A stretch of DNA of 13,818 bases from Bacteroidales bacterium (GCA_017472115.1 JAFUQW010000136.1:1-13818), one strand, 5' to 3'. Positions 1-7,223 are shown, counted from the first letter of the stretch. Numbers and translations are program-made. The notes: a model not told the origin generated them from the letters alone.

Positions 1-39
1 GAATTTGCAAATAATCCCGCGAATATACGGATTTTTCTG

Positions 40-47
40 TATTTTTG
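40..47 (+). promoter_or_regulatory. Possible Bacteroidetes -7 element for yicC
   Basis: TATTTTTG matches the Bacteroidetes primary-sigma -7 consensus TAnnTTTG and lies 26 bases before the chosen yicC start, which would give a leader of about 20 nt. The only TTTG that could act as a -33 box is at 4-7, about 12 bases too far upstream, so the promoter is only half supported. Confidence 0.35.
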
Positions 48-73
48 TGGGCTCAAAACAGAAAAACATCAAT

Positions 74-961
74 ATGATCAAATCAATGACAGGCTACGGC
101 AAGGCCGAAGCAACCATCGAAGCAGGAAAGATTACAGTGGAAATACGTTCTCTCAACGGAAAGACAGCAGATATAAGCCTCAAGACATCCCTCCTTCCCA
201 AGGACAAGGAAATAGCCGTGAGACAGAAGATTGCAGCTGAACTGCAGAGGGGTAACATCGACATGTTCATGACATTCGAACCGAATGCGGCAGAGAATGC
301 GAAGCAGATCAACATGGAGCTTGCCATGCAGTATTATCAGCAGATCAGCGAGCTCGGCGGAAAGATGGGAGCGGTCAATCTCTGGATGCACAATCCTAAT
401 GATCTTCTGGCCATGATAATGAGGATGCCGGATGTCATGGATGCCAGGAAACAGGACGTAATTACAGATGAGAACTGGCCTGTCGTAGAGAATTGCATCA
501 ACGAGGCCATTGCCAACATCTGCGCATTCAGGGCACAGGAAGGCGAGGTGCTCTACAAAGACGTGACAGAGAAGGTTGCGAGGATCCTCGCACTGTCAGA
601 TCAGGTGGAGAATTTCGAGAAGGAGCGCGTGGAAGCTATCCGTGAAAAAATTTTGAGTCGCTTTGCGGAACTCAAGGCAGAGCCTGACCAGAGCCGTCTG
701 GAGCAGGAGATGATATTCTATATCGAGAAGCTCGACATCAACGAGGAGAAGGTACGCCTTCGCCAGCACTGCAGATATTTCCTGAAAACAATTGACAACG
801 AGCCATATCCGGGCAAGAAACTCGGCTTCATCGCTCAGGAGATGGGACGCGAAATCAACACCACAGGATCAAAGGCAAATCACACAGAAATCCAGAAACT
901 TGTCGTGATGATGAAGGACGAACTGGAGAAGATCAAGGAGCAGAGTCTGAACATTCTTTAG
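74..961 (+). CDS. yicC: YicC/YloC family endoribonuclease
   Basis: A 295-residue protein, the usual size for the YicC/YloC family of cytoplasmic endoribonucleases. It begins MIKSMTGYGKAE, the hallmark N-terminus of the family, which is why I start at 74 rather than at the in-frame ATG 69 bases upstream. The C-terminal part contains the conserved stretch around residues 230-275, with the EKLDINEE and GKKLGFIAQEMGREINT segments followed by a helical tail (KLVVMMKDELEKIKEQ). The E. coli and Bacillus proteins cut RNA; the substrate here is unknown. In many Bacteroidetes this gene is followed by guanylate kinase, but here the next gene is convergent and unrelated. The TAG stop overlaps the first bases of a 26-nt palindromic repeat that may end transcription. 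Confidence 0.93.
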   Translation: MIKSMTGYGKAEATIEAGKITVEIRSLNGKTADISLKTSLLPKDKEIAVRQKIAAELQRGNIDMFMTFEPNAAENAKQINMELAMQYYQQISELGGKMGAVNLWMHNPNDLLAMIMRMPDVMDARKQDVITDENWPVVENCINEAIANICAFRAQEGEVLYKDVTEKVARILALSDQVENFEKERVEAIREKILSRFAELKAEPDQSRLEQEMIFYIEKLDINEEKVRLRQHCRYFLKTIDNEPYPGKKLGFIAQEMGREINTTGSKANHTEIQKLVVMMKDELEKIKEQSLNIL

Positions 962-985
962 ATTCTTCGCTTTGCTCAGAATGAC
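960..985 (-). repeat. 26-nt GTCAT...ATCT palindromic repeat, copy A
   Basis: Read on the minus strand this is a 26-nt imperfect palindrome starting GTCATTCTGA and ending GAAGAATCT, with ATTCT/AGAAT at the stem ends. It fills almost the whole gap between the convergent yicC and porin stop codons, and its last bases overlap the yicC stop. It is closely related to the unit at 13009-13034. Such a hairpin could act as a bidirectional terminator, but there is no T-tract. Confidence 0.75.
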
Positions 986-990
986 AGTTG

Positions 991-2208
991 TCAAAGCACA
1001 GGGATTACATACACCAGGCCGATAGAGGCACGCTGGGTATCAGGCATAGAGGCCATTAGCGATTCCGCATTTGCGGATAGTTTATGGCCTTTATACAGAT
1101 AATGGGCGAACACTTTCAGACCCTTGTCTTCCTTGAACGGGAACCACTCTAAGCAGGCTTGCGCGTTCCATGAAGTCAGATAACGTCCCTTGCTGAAGAT
1201 TCCGTTTGCCTCATATACGCTTGCAGTCTCATAAACACCCTTGACATAGGCATTCCATTTAGGATGGAACTGATAATCGAAGTCGGCTATGAAAGTGAGA
1301 TACTGAGTATTCTGCGCGGTCACAGGAAGCATTCCCCTGCCCTGTCCCTGAAGGGTTGTGATACGCTGCTGTGCATCAAGGCCTCCACGAGCATAAAGCA
1401 CATCAAGATAGGCGATTACAGGACCTTTTTCATAGATATTTCCGCACATCAGATAGTATATGTTCTTTCCTTTGGCAAGCTGACCTGCAGAAGCGGAATA
1501 CATAAGATGAACTGCACCGTCTGCGAACCATCCGTTCCAGTTCACGGTACCCAGAAGAGGAACTTTCGAAGCCTCGACACCGTCTGGAAGACCGTACAGA
1601 AAGACATCGTTGTCCTTTCCGCTCCTGTTGTTCGCGATCTGTAGCATGAGATGCTGGTTCGGAGTGAACTTTATCACACCCATCAAGCCTGTCTGATATA
1701 TGTCAACATTATTGTTGAAATCACAGAATTCCCTGACTTTCAATGCATTCAGATAACCCTCATATCCTGCAAGAGCAAGAAACTGCTTTCCTGCCACGAG
1801 TTCGAACCTGTCGCTCTGATGCCATGTGAGGTTGGCGTATTCTATCGAAGAAGACAGGTTATCGACTGTGTGGGGATTGCTGTATTTGTTGAATGACTGA
1901 CGGAAATGATATGAAAGATGCTCGTTCAGACGACCTAAGATTTCGAGACGGACCCTATTGATCTTGAATGAGAATTCATCGAAACTGTTTTCTGTGAAAT
2001 ATGCATTTGCCGAGGATGCGAACTCAAGGTTGATATTGGACTTGATATGCCTGAGGTTGCTGAGCTTCTCTTCAGATGCATTCTGAGATATGAGTATCCT
2101 TTCGAGAAGAGAGGGTATAGAATCATTCTCGGTTATAAGTGCTTCATTCTGTGCCAAAGATACAAACGGGAGCAGGATGGTTGCGATCCAAAGGAAAAGT
2201 CTTTTCAT
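991..2208 (-). CDS. Outer-membrane porin, OprO/OprP (Porin_O_P)-like
   Basis: About 405 residues from the preferred start MKRLFLWIATILL at 2208; an in-frame ATG three codons upstream, at 2217, is the alternative. The N-terminus is a clear signal peptide (basic KR, hydrophobic core, likely cleavage after SLA before QNE). The mature protein has a short helical lead (residues 35-60), then alternating beta strands. The segments NRVRLEILGRLNEHLSYHFR, ELVAGKQFLALAGYEGYLNA and QTGLMGVIKFTPNQHLMLQIA resemble phosphate-selective porin O/P barrels common in Bacteroidetes. It probably sits in the outer membrane as a channel for small solutes; I cannot infer the substrate. It ends in VIPVL rather than an aromatic residue. 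A -7-like TATCTTTG lies just upstream and would give a very short leader, favouring the inner start. Confidence 0.8.
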   Translation of the reverse strand: MKRLFLWIATILLPFVSLAQNEALITENDSIPSLLERILISQNASEEKLSNLRHIKSNINLEFASSANAYFTENSFDEFSFKINRVRLEILGRLNEHLSYHFRQSFNKYSNPHTVDNLSSSIEYANLTWHQSDRFELVAGKQFLALAGYEGYLNALKVREFCDFNNNVDIYQTGLMGVIKFTPNQHLMLQIANNRSGKDNDVFLYGLPDGVEASKVPLLGTVNWNGWFADGAVHLMYSASAGQLAKGKNIYYLMCGNIYEKGPVIAYLDVLYARGGLDAQQRITTLQGQGRGMLPVTAQNTQYLTFIADFDYQFHPKWNAYVKGVYETASVYEANGIFSKGRYLTSWNAQACLEWFPFKEDKGLKVFAHYLYKGHKLSANAESLMASMPDTQRASIGLVYVIPVL

Positions 2209-2227
2209 ATCTGTCATCGATTTCCTG

Positions 2228-2235
2228 CAAAGATA
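2228..2235 (-). promoter_or_regulatory. Possible -7 element for the porin gene
   Basis: On the minus strand TATCTTTG is a full match to TAnnTTTG. It lies 19 bases before the preferred start at 2208 and only 10 before the ATG at 2217, so it helps choose the inner start. No clear -33 TTTG is visible at the expected distance. Confidence 0.45.
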
Positions 2236-2293
2236 GGGTAAAATAGCGATTAAGCATAGAGTTCTGAGGAAGAAATCTCCGGACTCGAAAGGA

Positions 2294-2722
2294 TCACTGT
2301 CTGTTTTTACGGAATATCACCCATTCTCCCATCGAGAAGTTGACCAGCCCTGATAAGCATAGGGCTGCAAGATTGCATATCACCACATTCCATCCGGTGA
2401 AAAGTTCGATCAGCAGCAGGATTCCCATCTTCAGAAGAAAGACCATCGTGGCCGAAGCATTGTAAAGGCCATATTTACGGAAGAACAACCTTACGCTGTG
2501 GCGGTCTGCTATGCGGTCTTTCCACACGAAGAAGAAAAAACAGCAGAAATTGGTGAATACCGCACACTCAAAAGAAATGAACGGCGCAAGAAGATAATCT
2601 CCTGAATACGATTCAAAGACGAAATGAGACAGGAGCCAGAGCACAACCGTGTCAACGACTGTGCCGGCTCCGCTTGTGAAAACAAACTTGGCCAAACGGT
2701 ATGAGACCTGCTTCAGATTCAT
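2294..2722 (-). CDS. GtrA-like four-helix membrane protein
   Basis: A 142-residue integral membrane protein with four predicted transmembrane helices (about residues 12-34, 43-66, 85-108 and 112-133) and short basic loops, the layout and size of the GtrA/DPMS family (PF04138). The FVWKDR after helix 2 and NFSMGEWVIFR near the end match the family pattern of a N-F...W-V-F motif after helices 2 and 4. Characterised members help move polyprenyl-phosphate-linked sugars across the inner membrane or support glycosyltransferases. Its start codon overlaps the stop of the upstream phosphatidyltransferase gene by ATGA, so the two are almost certainly co-translated. The pairing suggests a role in lipid or glycan assembly, but the substrate is not readable from sequence. 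Confidence 0.85.
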   Translation of the reverse strand: MNLKQVSYRLAKFVFTSGAGTVVDTVVLWLLSHFVFESYSGDYLLAPFISFECAVFTNFCCFFFFVWKDRIADRHSVRLFFRKYGLYNASATMVFLLKMGILLLIELFTGWNVVICNLAALCLSGLVNFSMGEWVIFRKNRQ

Positions 2723-3447
2723 CTGTCCGGACAGTCTTTATGCCATGCAGGCAGCGGATCGATCTTGGCGTATCCCCGGGCGTCTGTGAAAAAGTTATGG
2801 ATATGTATCACAATGAGTACCAGAAGGATGAACAGTCCGACATAGTCGAATGAGCCGATGGACACTCCCGTGCCGAGAATAGTGAAATGATGCACATAAT
2901 CGCGTACCGGAGCCACATAGATGAAAATTGTGTTGACTATCATCAGGATCAGTCTGAATTCCGTAGGTCCCATTCCGGCATAGGTCAGTTTGAATTCCCC
3001 CTTCAGATGAGCATTGATATAGACGGAAATCGACAGAAGAAGATATACGACAAGTACCGCCATTGCGATATAGAGATTCAGCATGTCGGAAAGTCCTGCC
3101 CCGATACACATTATGGCCATCGTGATGCCGTCGATGTTATGGTCGAGATAAAAGCCATAGATCGGTCTCTGGGTGTTGCGGACTCTGGCCAAAGTGCCGT
3201 CGAGAGAGTCTCCGTACCAGTTGATGGCAAATCCGGCTGTCGCCAGCCAGAGCCAGTTGATGTTGTAGTTGGAAAGGACGTAGCCGACAGCGACAATTAC
3301 TGAACCCGCCACGCCGATTGCTGTGAGTTTGTCTGAAGTCATCCATGCAGGCTGCCTCTCGGCCAGCCATACAAGAACCTTCTTTTCCAATGAATTCAGC
3401 AGTGAAGTCTGAATCCTCTTCGAATTTTCGCGGTGAATCTTTTCCAT
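2719..3447 (-). CDS. CDP-alcohol phosphatidyltransferase family protein
   Basis: A 242-residue inner-membrane enzyme with the complete CDP-alcohol phosphotransferase signature at residues 80-106: DSLDGTLAR, nine residues, then GFYLDHNID. All four aspartates are present (D80, D83, D102, D106); they bind the metal and CDP, and the last is the catalytic base in known structures. The first ~40 residues are soluble and basic, followed by about six transmembrane helices (around 44-58, 64-77, 108-130, 131-146, 163-183, 199-220). The family moves a phosphatidyl or related group from CDP-linked donors to an alcohol such as glycerol-phosphate, inositol or serine; the acceptor cannot be told here. The gene is the first of a two-gene unit with the GtrA-like gene. 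Its leader contains a hairpin ending 8 bases before the start. Confidence 0.9.
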   Translation of the reverse strand: MEKIHRENSKRIQTSLLNSLEKKVLVWLAERQPAWMTSDKLTAIGVAGSVIVAVGYVLSNYNINWLWLATAGFAINWYGDSLDGTLARVRNTQRPIYGFYLDHNIDGITMAIMCIGAGLSDMLNLYIAMAVLVVYLLLSISVYINAHLKGEFKLTYAGMGPTEFRLILMIVNTIFIYVAPVRDYVHHFTILGTGVSIGSFDYVGLFILLVLIVIHIHNFFTDARGYAKIDPLPAWHKDCPDR

Positions 3448-3455
3448 ATGAATAC

Positions 3456-3497
3456 GATTTTCGGATTACCCGTATGTGTGCGGATAACCCGAAAATC
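3456..3497 (-). promoter_or_regulatory. Leader inverted repeat with twin 11-bp boxes
   Basis: A perfect 9-bp inverted repeat (GATTTTCGG at 3456-3464, CCGAAAATC at 3489-3497) flanks two near-identical 11-bp boxes, CGGATTACCCG at 3462-3472 and CGGATAACCCG at 3481-3491, whose starts are 19 bp apart. On the minus strand the 3' arm ends 8 bases before the phosphatidyltransferase start codon. It could be an operator for a dimeric regulator, an RNA hairpin limiting translation, or part of a terminator for the upstream gene. The repeats are seen directly; the role is inferred. Confidence 0.5.
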
Positions 3498-3561
3498 AAA
3501 ATATATGCCTTTTATACCAGTAATTCGACCTTTATGAAATTACGTAATCCGGTTCCGCCAA

Positions 3562-4245
3562 TCATTTAGACGAAATATAAGTCATTACAGTCCTTTTGAT
3601 CAGCTCCAGATCTGTCAGTGAGTCCGAGACCTTCCTCATGAAGCCGACATAGGCTTCGTAATCATCCGCCTTGCCATATCCGGCAAGTTCTTCCTTAAGC
3701 TTTTTCTCAGCCCTTTCCTCTGCAATACGGACCCTGTACCGGAACAATCCTGTAACATACGCAGTCTTTTCCTGACCGAGCTGCTCGAGATTTACGAATG
3801 TGAAAACAACTCTCTGCACAGGCGTCATCTTAAGCGAAGTGCGGCAGAACAGTTCCCAGGCCTGGGTGGTGATGTAATCGTCGGTATTCTCCGCTTTCGG
3901 CTTCGATACCGCAAACAATGCCGGTCTTTTCCCGAAGAAATGTAGAATTCTCCGCCGGCTTATCCTCAGACGGGACAGATAGAATGTACGGCGGAGAAGC
4001 CATTCCTCAAGAGTGAATCTGTCGTCATATTGATCGAAATTATGCCACAGATAGATGAACACCTGCTTCGCGACAGCCTCGCTGTCATTCCGGTCACAGA
4101 GTATCCTGAAAGTGGTGCGTGAAATCAGAGGAAGATATCTGTTCATTATCTCCATGAATGCATCTTCGCGGCCTGCCGCAACATCGCGTAACAGAGCCAT
4201 GTCTCCCCTGTCACTCAGACTTATGAAAGTATCATTGTTGTCCAT
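3562..4245 (-). CDS. ECF sigma-70-like factor with degenerate region 4
   Basis: A 227-residue soluble protein. Residues ~28-100 resemble ECF sigma region 2: AFMEIMNRYLPLISRTTFRI, then NDSEAVAKQVFIYLWHNFDQYDDRF, EEWLLRRTFYLSRLRISRRR. This follows the usual pattern of RIL-D--DAE-V-QEVF--LW and a WL-RI--N---D--RRR helix. Residues ~130-190 align in position with region 4, but the normal helix-turn-helix core (LSYKEIA--LGIS--TVK) is replaced by LGQEKTAYVTGLFRYRVRIA, so DNA binding at the -35 is doubtful. A ~40-residue C-terminal tail follows. It is transcribed away from the efflux operon, with a 223-bp shared upstream region that carries the TTTACAC/GTGTAAA array. It may regulate that locus or a distant one. 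Calling it a working sigma factor is an inference. Confidence 0.6.
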   Translation of the reverse strand: MDNNDTFISLSDRGDMALLRDVAAGREDAFMEIMNRYLPLISRTTFRILCDRNDSEAVAKQVFIYLWHNFDQYDDRFTLEEWLLRRTFYLSRLRISRRRILHFFGKRPALFAVSKPKAENTDDYITTQAWELFCRTSLKMTPVQRVVFTFVNLEQLGQEKTAYVTGLFRYRVRIAEERAEKKLKEELAGYGKADDYEAYVGFMRKVSDSLTDLELIKRTVMTYISSK

Positions 4246-4315
4246 ATCTCATTGAATCTTTATCCGCAGAAAACATATTTCAAAAAGGATTCCTTTTGTC
4301 AGGTTGATTAAAAAA

Positions 4316-4345
4316 GTTTACAGCCTGTGTAAAGAAACTTTACAC
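4316..4345 (+). promoter_or_regulatory. Upstream activator-type inverted repeats, copy 1
   Basis: The core is GTGTAAAGAAACTTTACAC at 4327-4345, a perfect 8-bp inverted repeat around AAA. A further TTTACA half-site at 4317-4322 faces the left arm, so three half-sites alternate in direction. A near-identical array stands at 12010-12038 before the ATPase gene, at almost the same distance from a TTTGGCAC box (74 against 73 bp). That spacing fits an enhancer site for a sigma-54 activator; the activator gene is not in the window. Confidence 0.72.
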
Positions 4346-4398
4346 CGCAGCCGTCCGAGCAAACCACACAAATACACGTATATCAACTACTTACGCAC

Positions 4399-4415
4399 TT
4401 TGGCACACCTGATGT
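4399..4415 (+). promoter_or_regulatory. Sigma-54-type promoter before tolC-like gene
   Basis: TTTGGCAC is an excellent match to the sigma-54 -24 element (TGGCAC). The -12 region at the right distance reads ATGT, keeping the TG but not the C of the consensus TTGC. The predicted start near 4426 leaves a leader of about 42 nt to the ATG. The same TTTGGCAC with the same upstream repeats recurs before the ATPase gene, which is stronger evidence than the match alone. Confidence 0.65.
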
Positions 4416-4420
4416 TCTGA

Positions 4421-4452
4421 TTCCGGCGAAAACCGGAAAAAATCTTTTTTTT
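4421..4452 (+). other. Hairpin plus T-tract in the tolC-like leader region
   Basis: TTCCGG at 4421-4426 and CCGGAA at 4433-4438 form a 6-bp stem with a 6-nt loop, followed by an A-run and eight T residues at 4445-4452. This looks like an intrinsic terminator placed at or just after the predicted sigma-54 start. If transcription starts near 4426, the 5' arm is not transcribed and the hairpin would stop only transcripts coming from further upstream. The role is uncertain. Confidence 0.4.
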
Positions 4453-4468
4453 ATTTACAATAAAAAGC

Positions 4469-5944
4469 ATGAAACAACACATCATCACGACAATCACGGC
4501 AATCGCCCTCGCGACGTCAGCCATCCAAGCGCAGGACAGGATGACTCTGGGACAGGCAATATATACGGCCCGAAACAATTCGGTGGAAGCACTCGAGGCA
4601 AAGCAGGCTTTTGTCTCGACTTACTGGGCGTACCGTTCCTACAAGGCAAGCCGTCTCCCGTCGTTCTATTTTTATGGTAACCTGATGAATTTCGACAGGT
4701 CGCTCACACTCCTGCAGAACTATGAGGACGGATCGTTCAATTATGTCAGCAGCAACAATCTGCAGAACAGTCTCGGCCTGCAGGTCAACCAGAACATAAC
4801 CTTCACAGGCGGTACCCTCTCCGTGTCGGCAGATCTCTCCCGTATCGACCAGTTCGGCAACGACAGAAGCCTCACATGGTACTCAAGGCCCGTGACGGTA
4901 TCTTACCATCAGCCTCTCTTCACCTACAACCAGTTCAAATGGGACAAGCTGATCGAGCCGAAGGAATACGAGAAAGGCAAAAGGCAGTATCTCGAGGACA
5001 TGGAAGGCATCACCATCAACGCGGTCTATGCATACCACAACCTGCTCCTCGCCAAGATGAACAACGAGATCAGCAGAAGCAACTTCGACAATTCAAGCAG
5101 GATGCTCAAAGTGGCAAAGGAGAGACTTCTTCTCGGTAATGTGACCCGTGCGGAATACCTCCAGCTTGAGCTCAGGATGCTCAACGACAGCATTTCCATC
5201 AACGAGACCGACGTAACGGTCCGTGAGGCGCAGATGAGGCTCAATTCGCTTCTCGGCTATGATGAATCATTCCTTATCGAGCCGGTTCTTGAAGAGGAAC
5301 TTCCCGACATACGGATGGATTATGACCTTGTGATGGAGAAATCACTCAGCAATTCGACATTCAGCCTGAACAACGAGCTCAGCCTGCTCAATGCAGAATC
5401 GTCGGTGGCGGCGGCAAAGGCATCACGTGGTTTCTCGTTTGCACTGAACGCCCGCTTCGGAATGTCACAGACAGGGCCGGAACTGCCCCAGGCCTTCAAG
5501 GACCTTCTGGATCAGGAGACGGTGGGCATAACCTTCAGCATTCCGATCTTCGACTGGGGCCAGGGCAAAGGCAAGGTGCAGAGGGCTAAGGCGGCGCAGG
5601 AGGTCGTAAGGGCACAGGTGCAGCAGTCGGAGAATGATTTCAGACGCCAGATGTTTACGGCCGTCAGCCAGTTCAACAACCAGAGACAGCAGTGCCTTGT
5701 GTCGCAGAAGGCGATGACAGTGGCCAAGGAGCGATACGACCTTACGATGCACCGTTTCAAGGAAGGAAATGCTACCGTAACCGACATCAATATGGCACAG
5801 ACGGAAAATGACAGCGCCATGAGGCAATACATCAGCGATCTCAGCAATTTCTGGACATTCTATTATACGTTAAGGCAATATACGCTTTATGACTTCATCA
5901 ACGAATGTGATCTTGAGATCGATGTCAAGGAAATGATTCTTTAA
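4469..5944 (+). CDS. TolC family outer-membrane efflux protein
   Basis: A 491-residue outer-membrane channel protein. It opens with a signal peptide (MKQHIITTITAIALATSAIQA, cleavage before QD) and has no lipobox cysteine, so it is not a NodT-type lipoprotein. The mature protein begins MTLGQAIYTARNNS, the typical start of the outer membrane efflux repeat (PF02321), and has two helical-hairpin repeats (roughly residues 25-250 and 285-475). The second is marked by GITFSIPIFDWGQGKGKVQRAKAA and a long heptad-rich helix. TolC-like trimers form the exit duct of tripartite pumps. It heads the operon: the adaptor starts 20 bases after its stop. The leader is AT-rich with no Shine-Dalgarno, as is usual in Bacteroidetes. 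Expression is probably driven by the TTTGGCAC promoter upstream. Confidence 0.92.
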   Translation: MKQHIITTITAIALATSAIQAQDRMTLGQAIYTARNNSVEALEAKQAFVSTYWAYRSYKASRLPSFYFYGNLMNFDRSLTLLQNYEDGSFNYVSSNNLQNSLGLQVNQNITFTGGTLSVSADLSRIDQFGNDRSLTWYSRPVTVSYHQPLFTYNQFKWDKLIEPKEYEKGKRQYLEDMEGITINAVYAYHNLLLAKMNNEISRSNFDNSSRMLKVAKERLLLGNVTRAEYLQLELRMLNDSISINETDVTVREAQMRLNSLLGYDESFLIEPVLEEELPDIRMDYDLVMEKSLSNSTFSLNNELSLLNAESSVAAAKASRGFSFALNARFGMSQTGPELPQAFKDLLDQETVGITFSIPIFDWGQGKGKVQRAKAAQEVVRAQVQQSENDFRRQMFTAVSQFNNQRQQCLVSQKAMTVAKERYDLTMHRFKEGNATVTDINMAQTENDSAMRQYISDLSNFWTFYYTLRQYTLYDFINECDLEIDVKEMIL

Positions 5945-5964
5945 ATTGAAAAACAATAATCAAA

Positions 5965-7221
5965 ATGGATAGAGCAATAGAAAAGAAAAAGGGCATCGCC
6001 CTCGTATTCAGCAAGAAAGCACTCCCTTGGTGGTTCGGCGGATTAATGGTCATATTCATCATGTGGCTTATCTTCCGCGATGACGCAAGCACACTCCGCG
6101 TCAACGGAGAAACCCTCTCGGTCAGCGAGGTTACAGCCGGGGAATTCAACGACTATATCCGCATCAGCGGTCAGGTACACCCGATGACTACCATCCAGGT
6201 GAGCCCGCGAGAGGCAGGAATAGTGGAGGAGATCGTGTGCGAGGAAGGATCGCAGGTGAAGGCAGGAGACGTGATCGTACGTCTCAGCAACGACGATCTT
6301 GATCTTGAGATCCTCAATTCGGAAGCCAATCTGGCAGAGAAGGAGAATGCCTTGAGAAACACGATGATACAGATGGAGCAGGAGAAGATGCAGCTGAGCC
6401 TCAATATTCTCGAACTCGAGACTGAAGTCAAGAGGAAAGGCCGCACCCTCGAATCACAGAAAAGGCTTTTCGACGAGGGACTCATCGGGAAAGAGGAATA
6501 TCTGCGCAGTGAAGAGGACTATGTGCTCTTCTGCAAGAAGTTAGAGGTCACATTGGCCCGCGCGGAACAGGACAGCATGTACAGAAGCGTGCAGATCAAG
6601 CAGATGGAGGAAAGTCTTGAGAACATGAAGGTCAACATGCAGAGAATCCGCAAGAGAAAGGAGAATCTTGCCGTCAAGGCTCCTATTGACGGAGAGCTCG
6701 GCCTTCTTGAGGTGGTTCTGGGACAATCTATAGGCAGCGGAACGAAGATCGGACAGATAAACGATATGGGAAGTCACAAGATCGAAGCTATGATCGACGA
6801 GCATTACATCGACAGGGTCAGCGCAGGACTTAACGCCACTTTCGAGCGTCAGAACGAGACCTACGATGCAGTCATCCGCAAGGTTTATCCGGAAGTTCGC
6901 AGCGGCAAGTTCCAGGCAGACTTCAGATTCAGCGGAGAGCAGCCTTCAAACATCAGAACCGGCCAGACATACTACCTCAACCTCCAGCTGGGCCAGCCGG
7001 AAAAGGCTATCCTGATACCACGCGGAACATTCTACCAGAAGACCGGAGGAAAGTGGATTTATGTCATTTCTCCGGAGGGAGGCAAGGCTCTCAAGCGCGA
7101 GATCCGAATCGGCCGTCAGAATCCGCAGTTCTACGAGGTGCTTGAGGGACTGGAGCCGGGCGAGAAGGTCATCACTTCGGGATATGATAATTTCGGGGAT
7201 AACGAGGTGCTGGTATTCTGA
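5965..7221 (+). CDS. HlyD/MacA-type periplasmic adaptor (membrane fusion protein)
   Basis: A 418-residue adaptor that links the inner-membrane permease to the TolC channel. One transmembrane anchor at about residues 20-37 (PWWFGGLMVIFIMWLIF) leaves the rest in the periplasm. The first half of a biotinyl-lipoyl domain is at 76-110 (AGIVEEIVCEEGSQVKAGDVI), a long coiled-coil hairpin at about 112-235, the second lipoyl half at 236-266 (VKAPIDGELG), a beta-barrel to about 350 and a membrane-proximal domain to the end (GLEPGEKVITSGYDNFGDNEVLV). The order matches MacA and HlyD-family proteins. It lies between the tolC-like gene and two MacB-type permease genes, so this is an ABC-type rather than RND-type pump. 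The 107-base gap after it is filled by palindromic repeats. Confidence 0.92.
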   Translation: MDRAIEKKKGIALVFSKKALPWWFGGLMVIFIMWLIFRDDASTLRVNGETLSVSEVTAGEFNDYIRISGQVHPMTTIQVSPREAGIVEEIVCEEGSQVKAGDVIVRLSNDDLDLEILNSEANLAEKENALRNTMIQMEQEKMQLSLNILELETEVKRKGRTLESQKRLFDEGLIGKEEYLRSEEDYVLFCKKLEVTLARAEQDSMYRSVQIKQMEESLENMKVNMQRIRKRKENLAVKAPIDGELGLLEVVLGQSIGSGTKIGQINDMGSHKIEAMIDEHYIDRVSAGLNATFERQNETYDAVIRKVYPEVRSGKFQADFRFSGEQPSNIRTGQTYYLNLQLGQPEKAILIPRGTFYQKTGGKWIYVISPEGGKALKREIRIGRQNPQFYEVLEGLEPGEKVITSGYDNFGDNEVLVF

Positions 7222-7223
7222 TG

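Noticed and set aside
5..73. N-terminal extension of yicC from the first in-frame ATG
   Set aside because: The family begins MIKSMTGYGK at 74, and the extension would overlap the candidate -7 element.
1264..1896. Plus-strand open frames inside the porin gene
   Set aside because: They lie opposite the porin, have no recognisable domain, and their composition is that of a shadow frame.
2887..3303. Plus-strand 138-codon frame
   Set aside because: It is antisense to the phosphatidyltransferase, whose catalytic motif is intact on the minus strand; the plus-strand product is rich in His, Asp and Arg without a fold signal.
3497..3505. TATATTTTG on the minus strand as promoter of the phosphatidyltransferase gene
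   Set aside because: It has one base too many for TAnnTTTG and no -33 box; possible but not supported enough to list.
4270..4277. TATGTTTT on the minus strand as -7 promoter of the ECF-like gene
   Set aside because: It has one mismatch to TAnnTTTG and no TTTG -33 box at a suitable distance.
5789..5800. ATGGCACA inside the tolC-like gene as a further sigma-54 box
   Set aside because: It is in coding sequence, lacks the TTTACAC/GTGTAAA array upstream, and no gene starts nearby.
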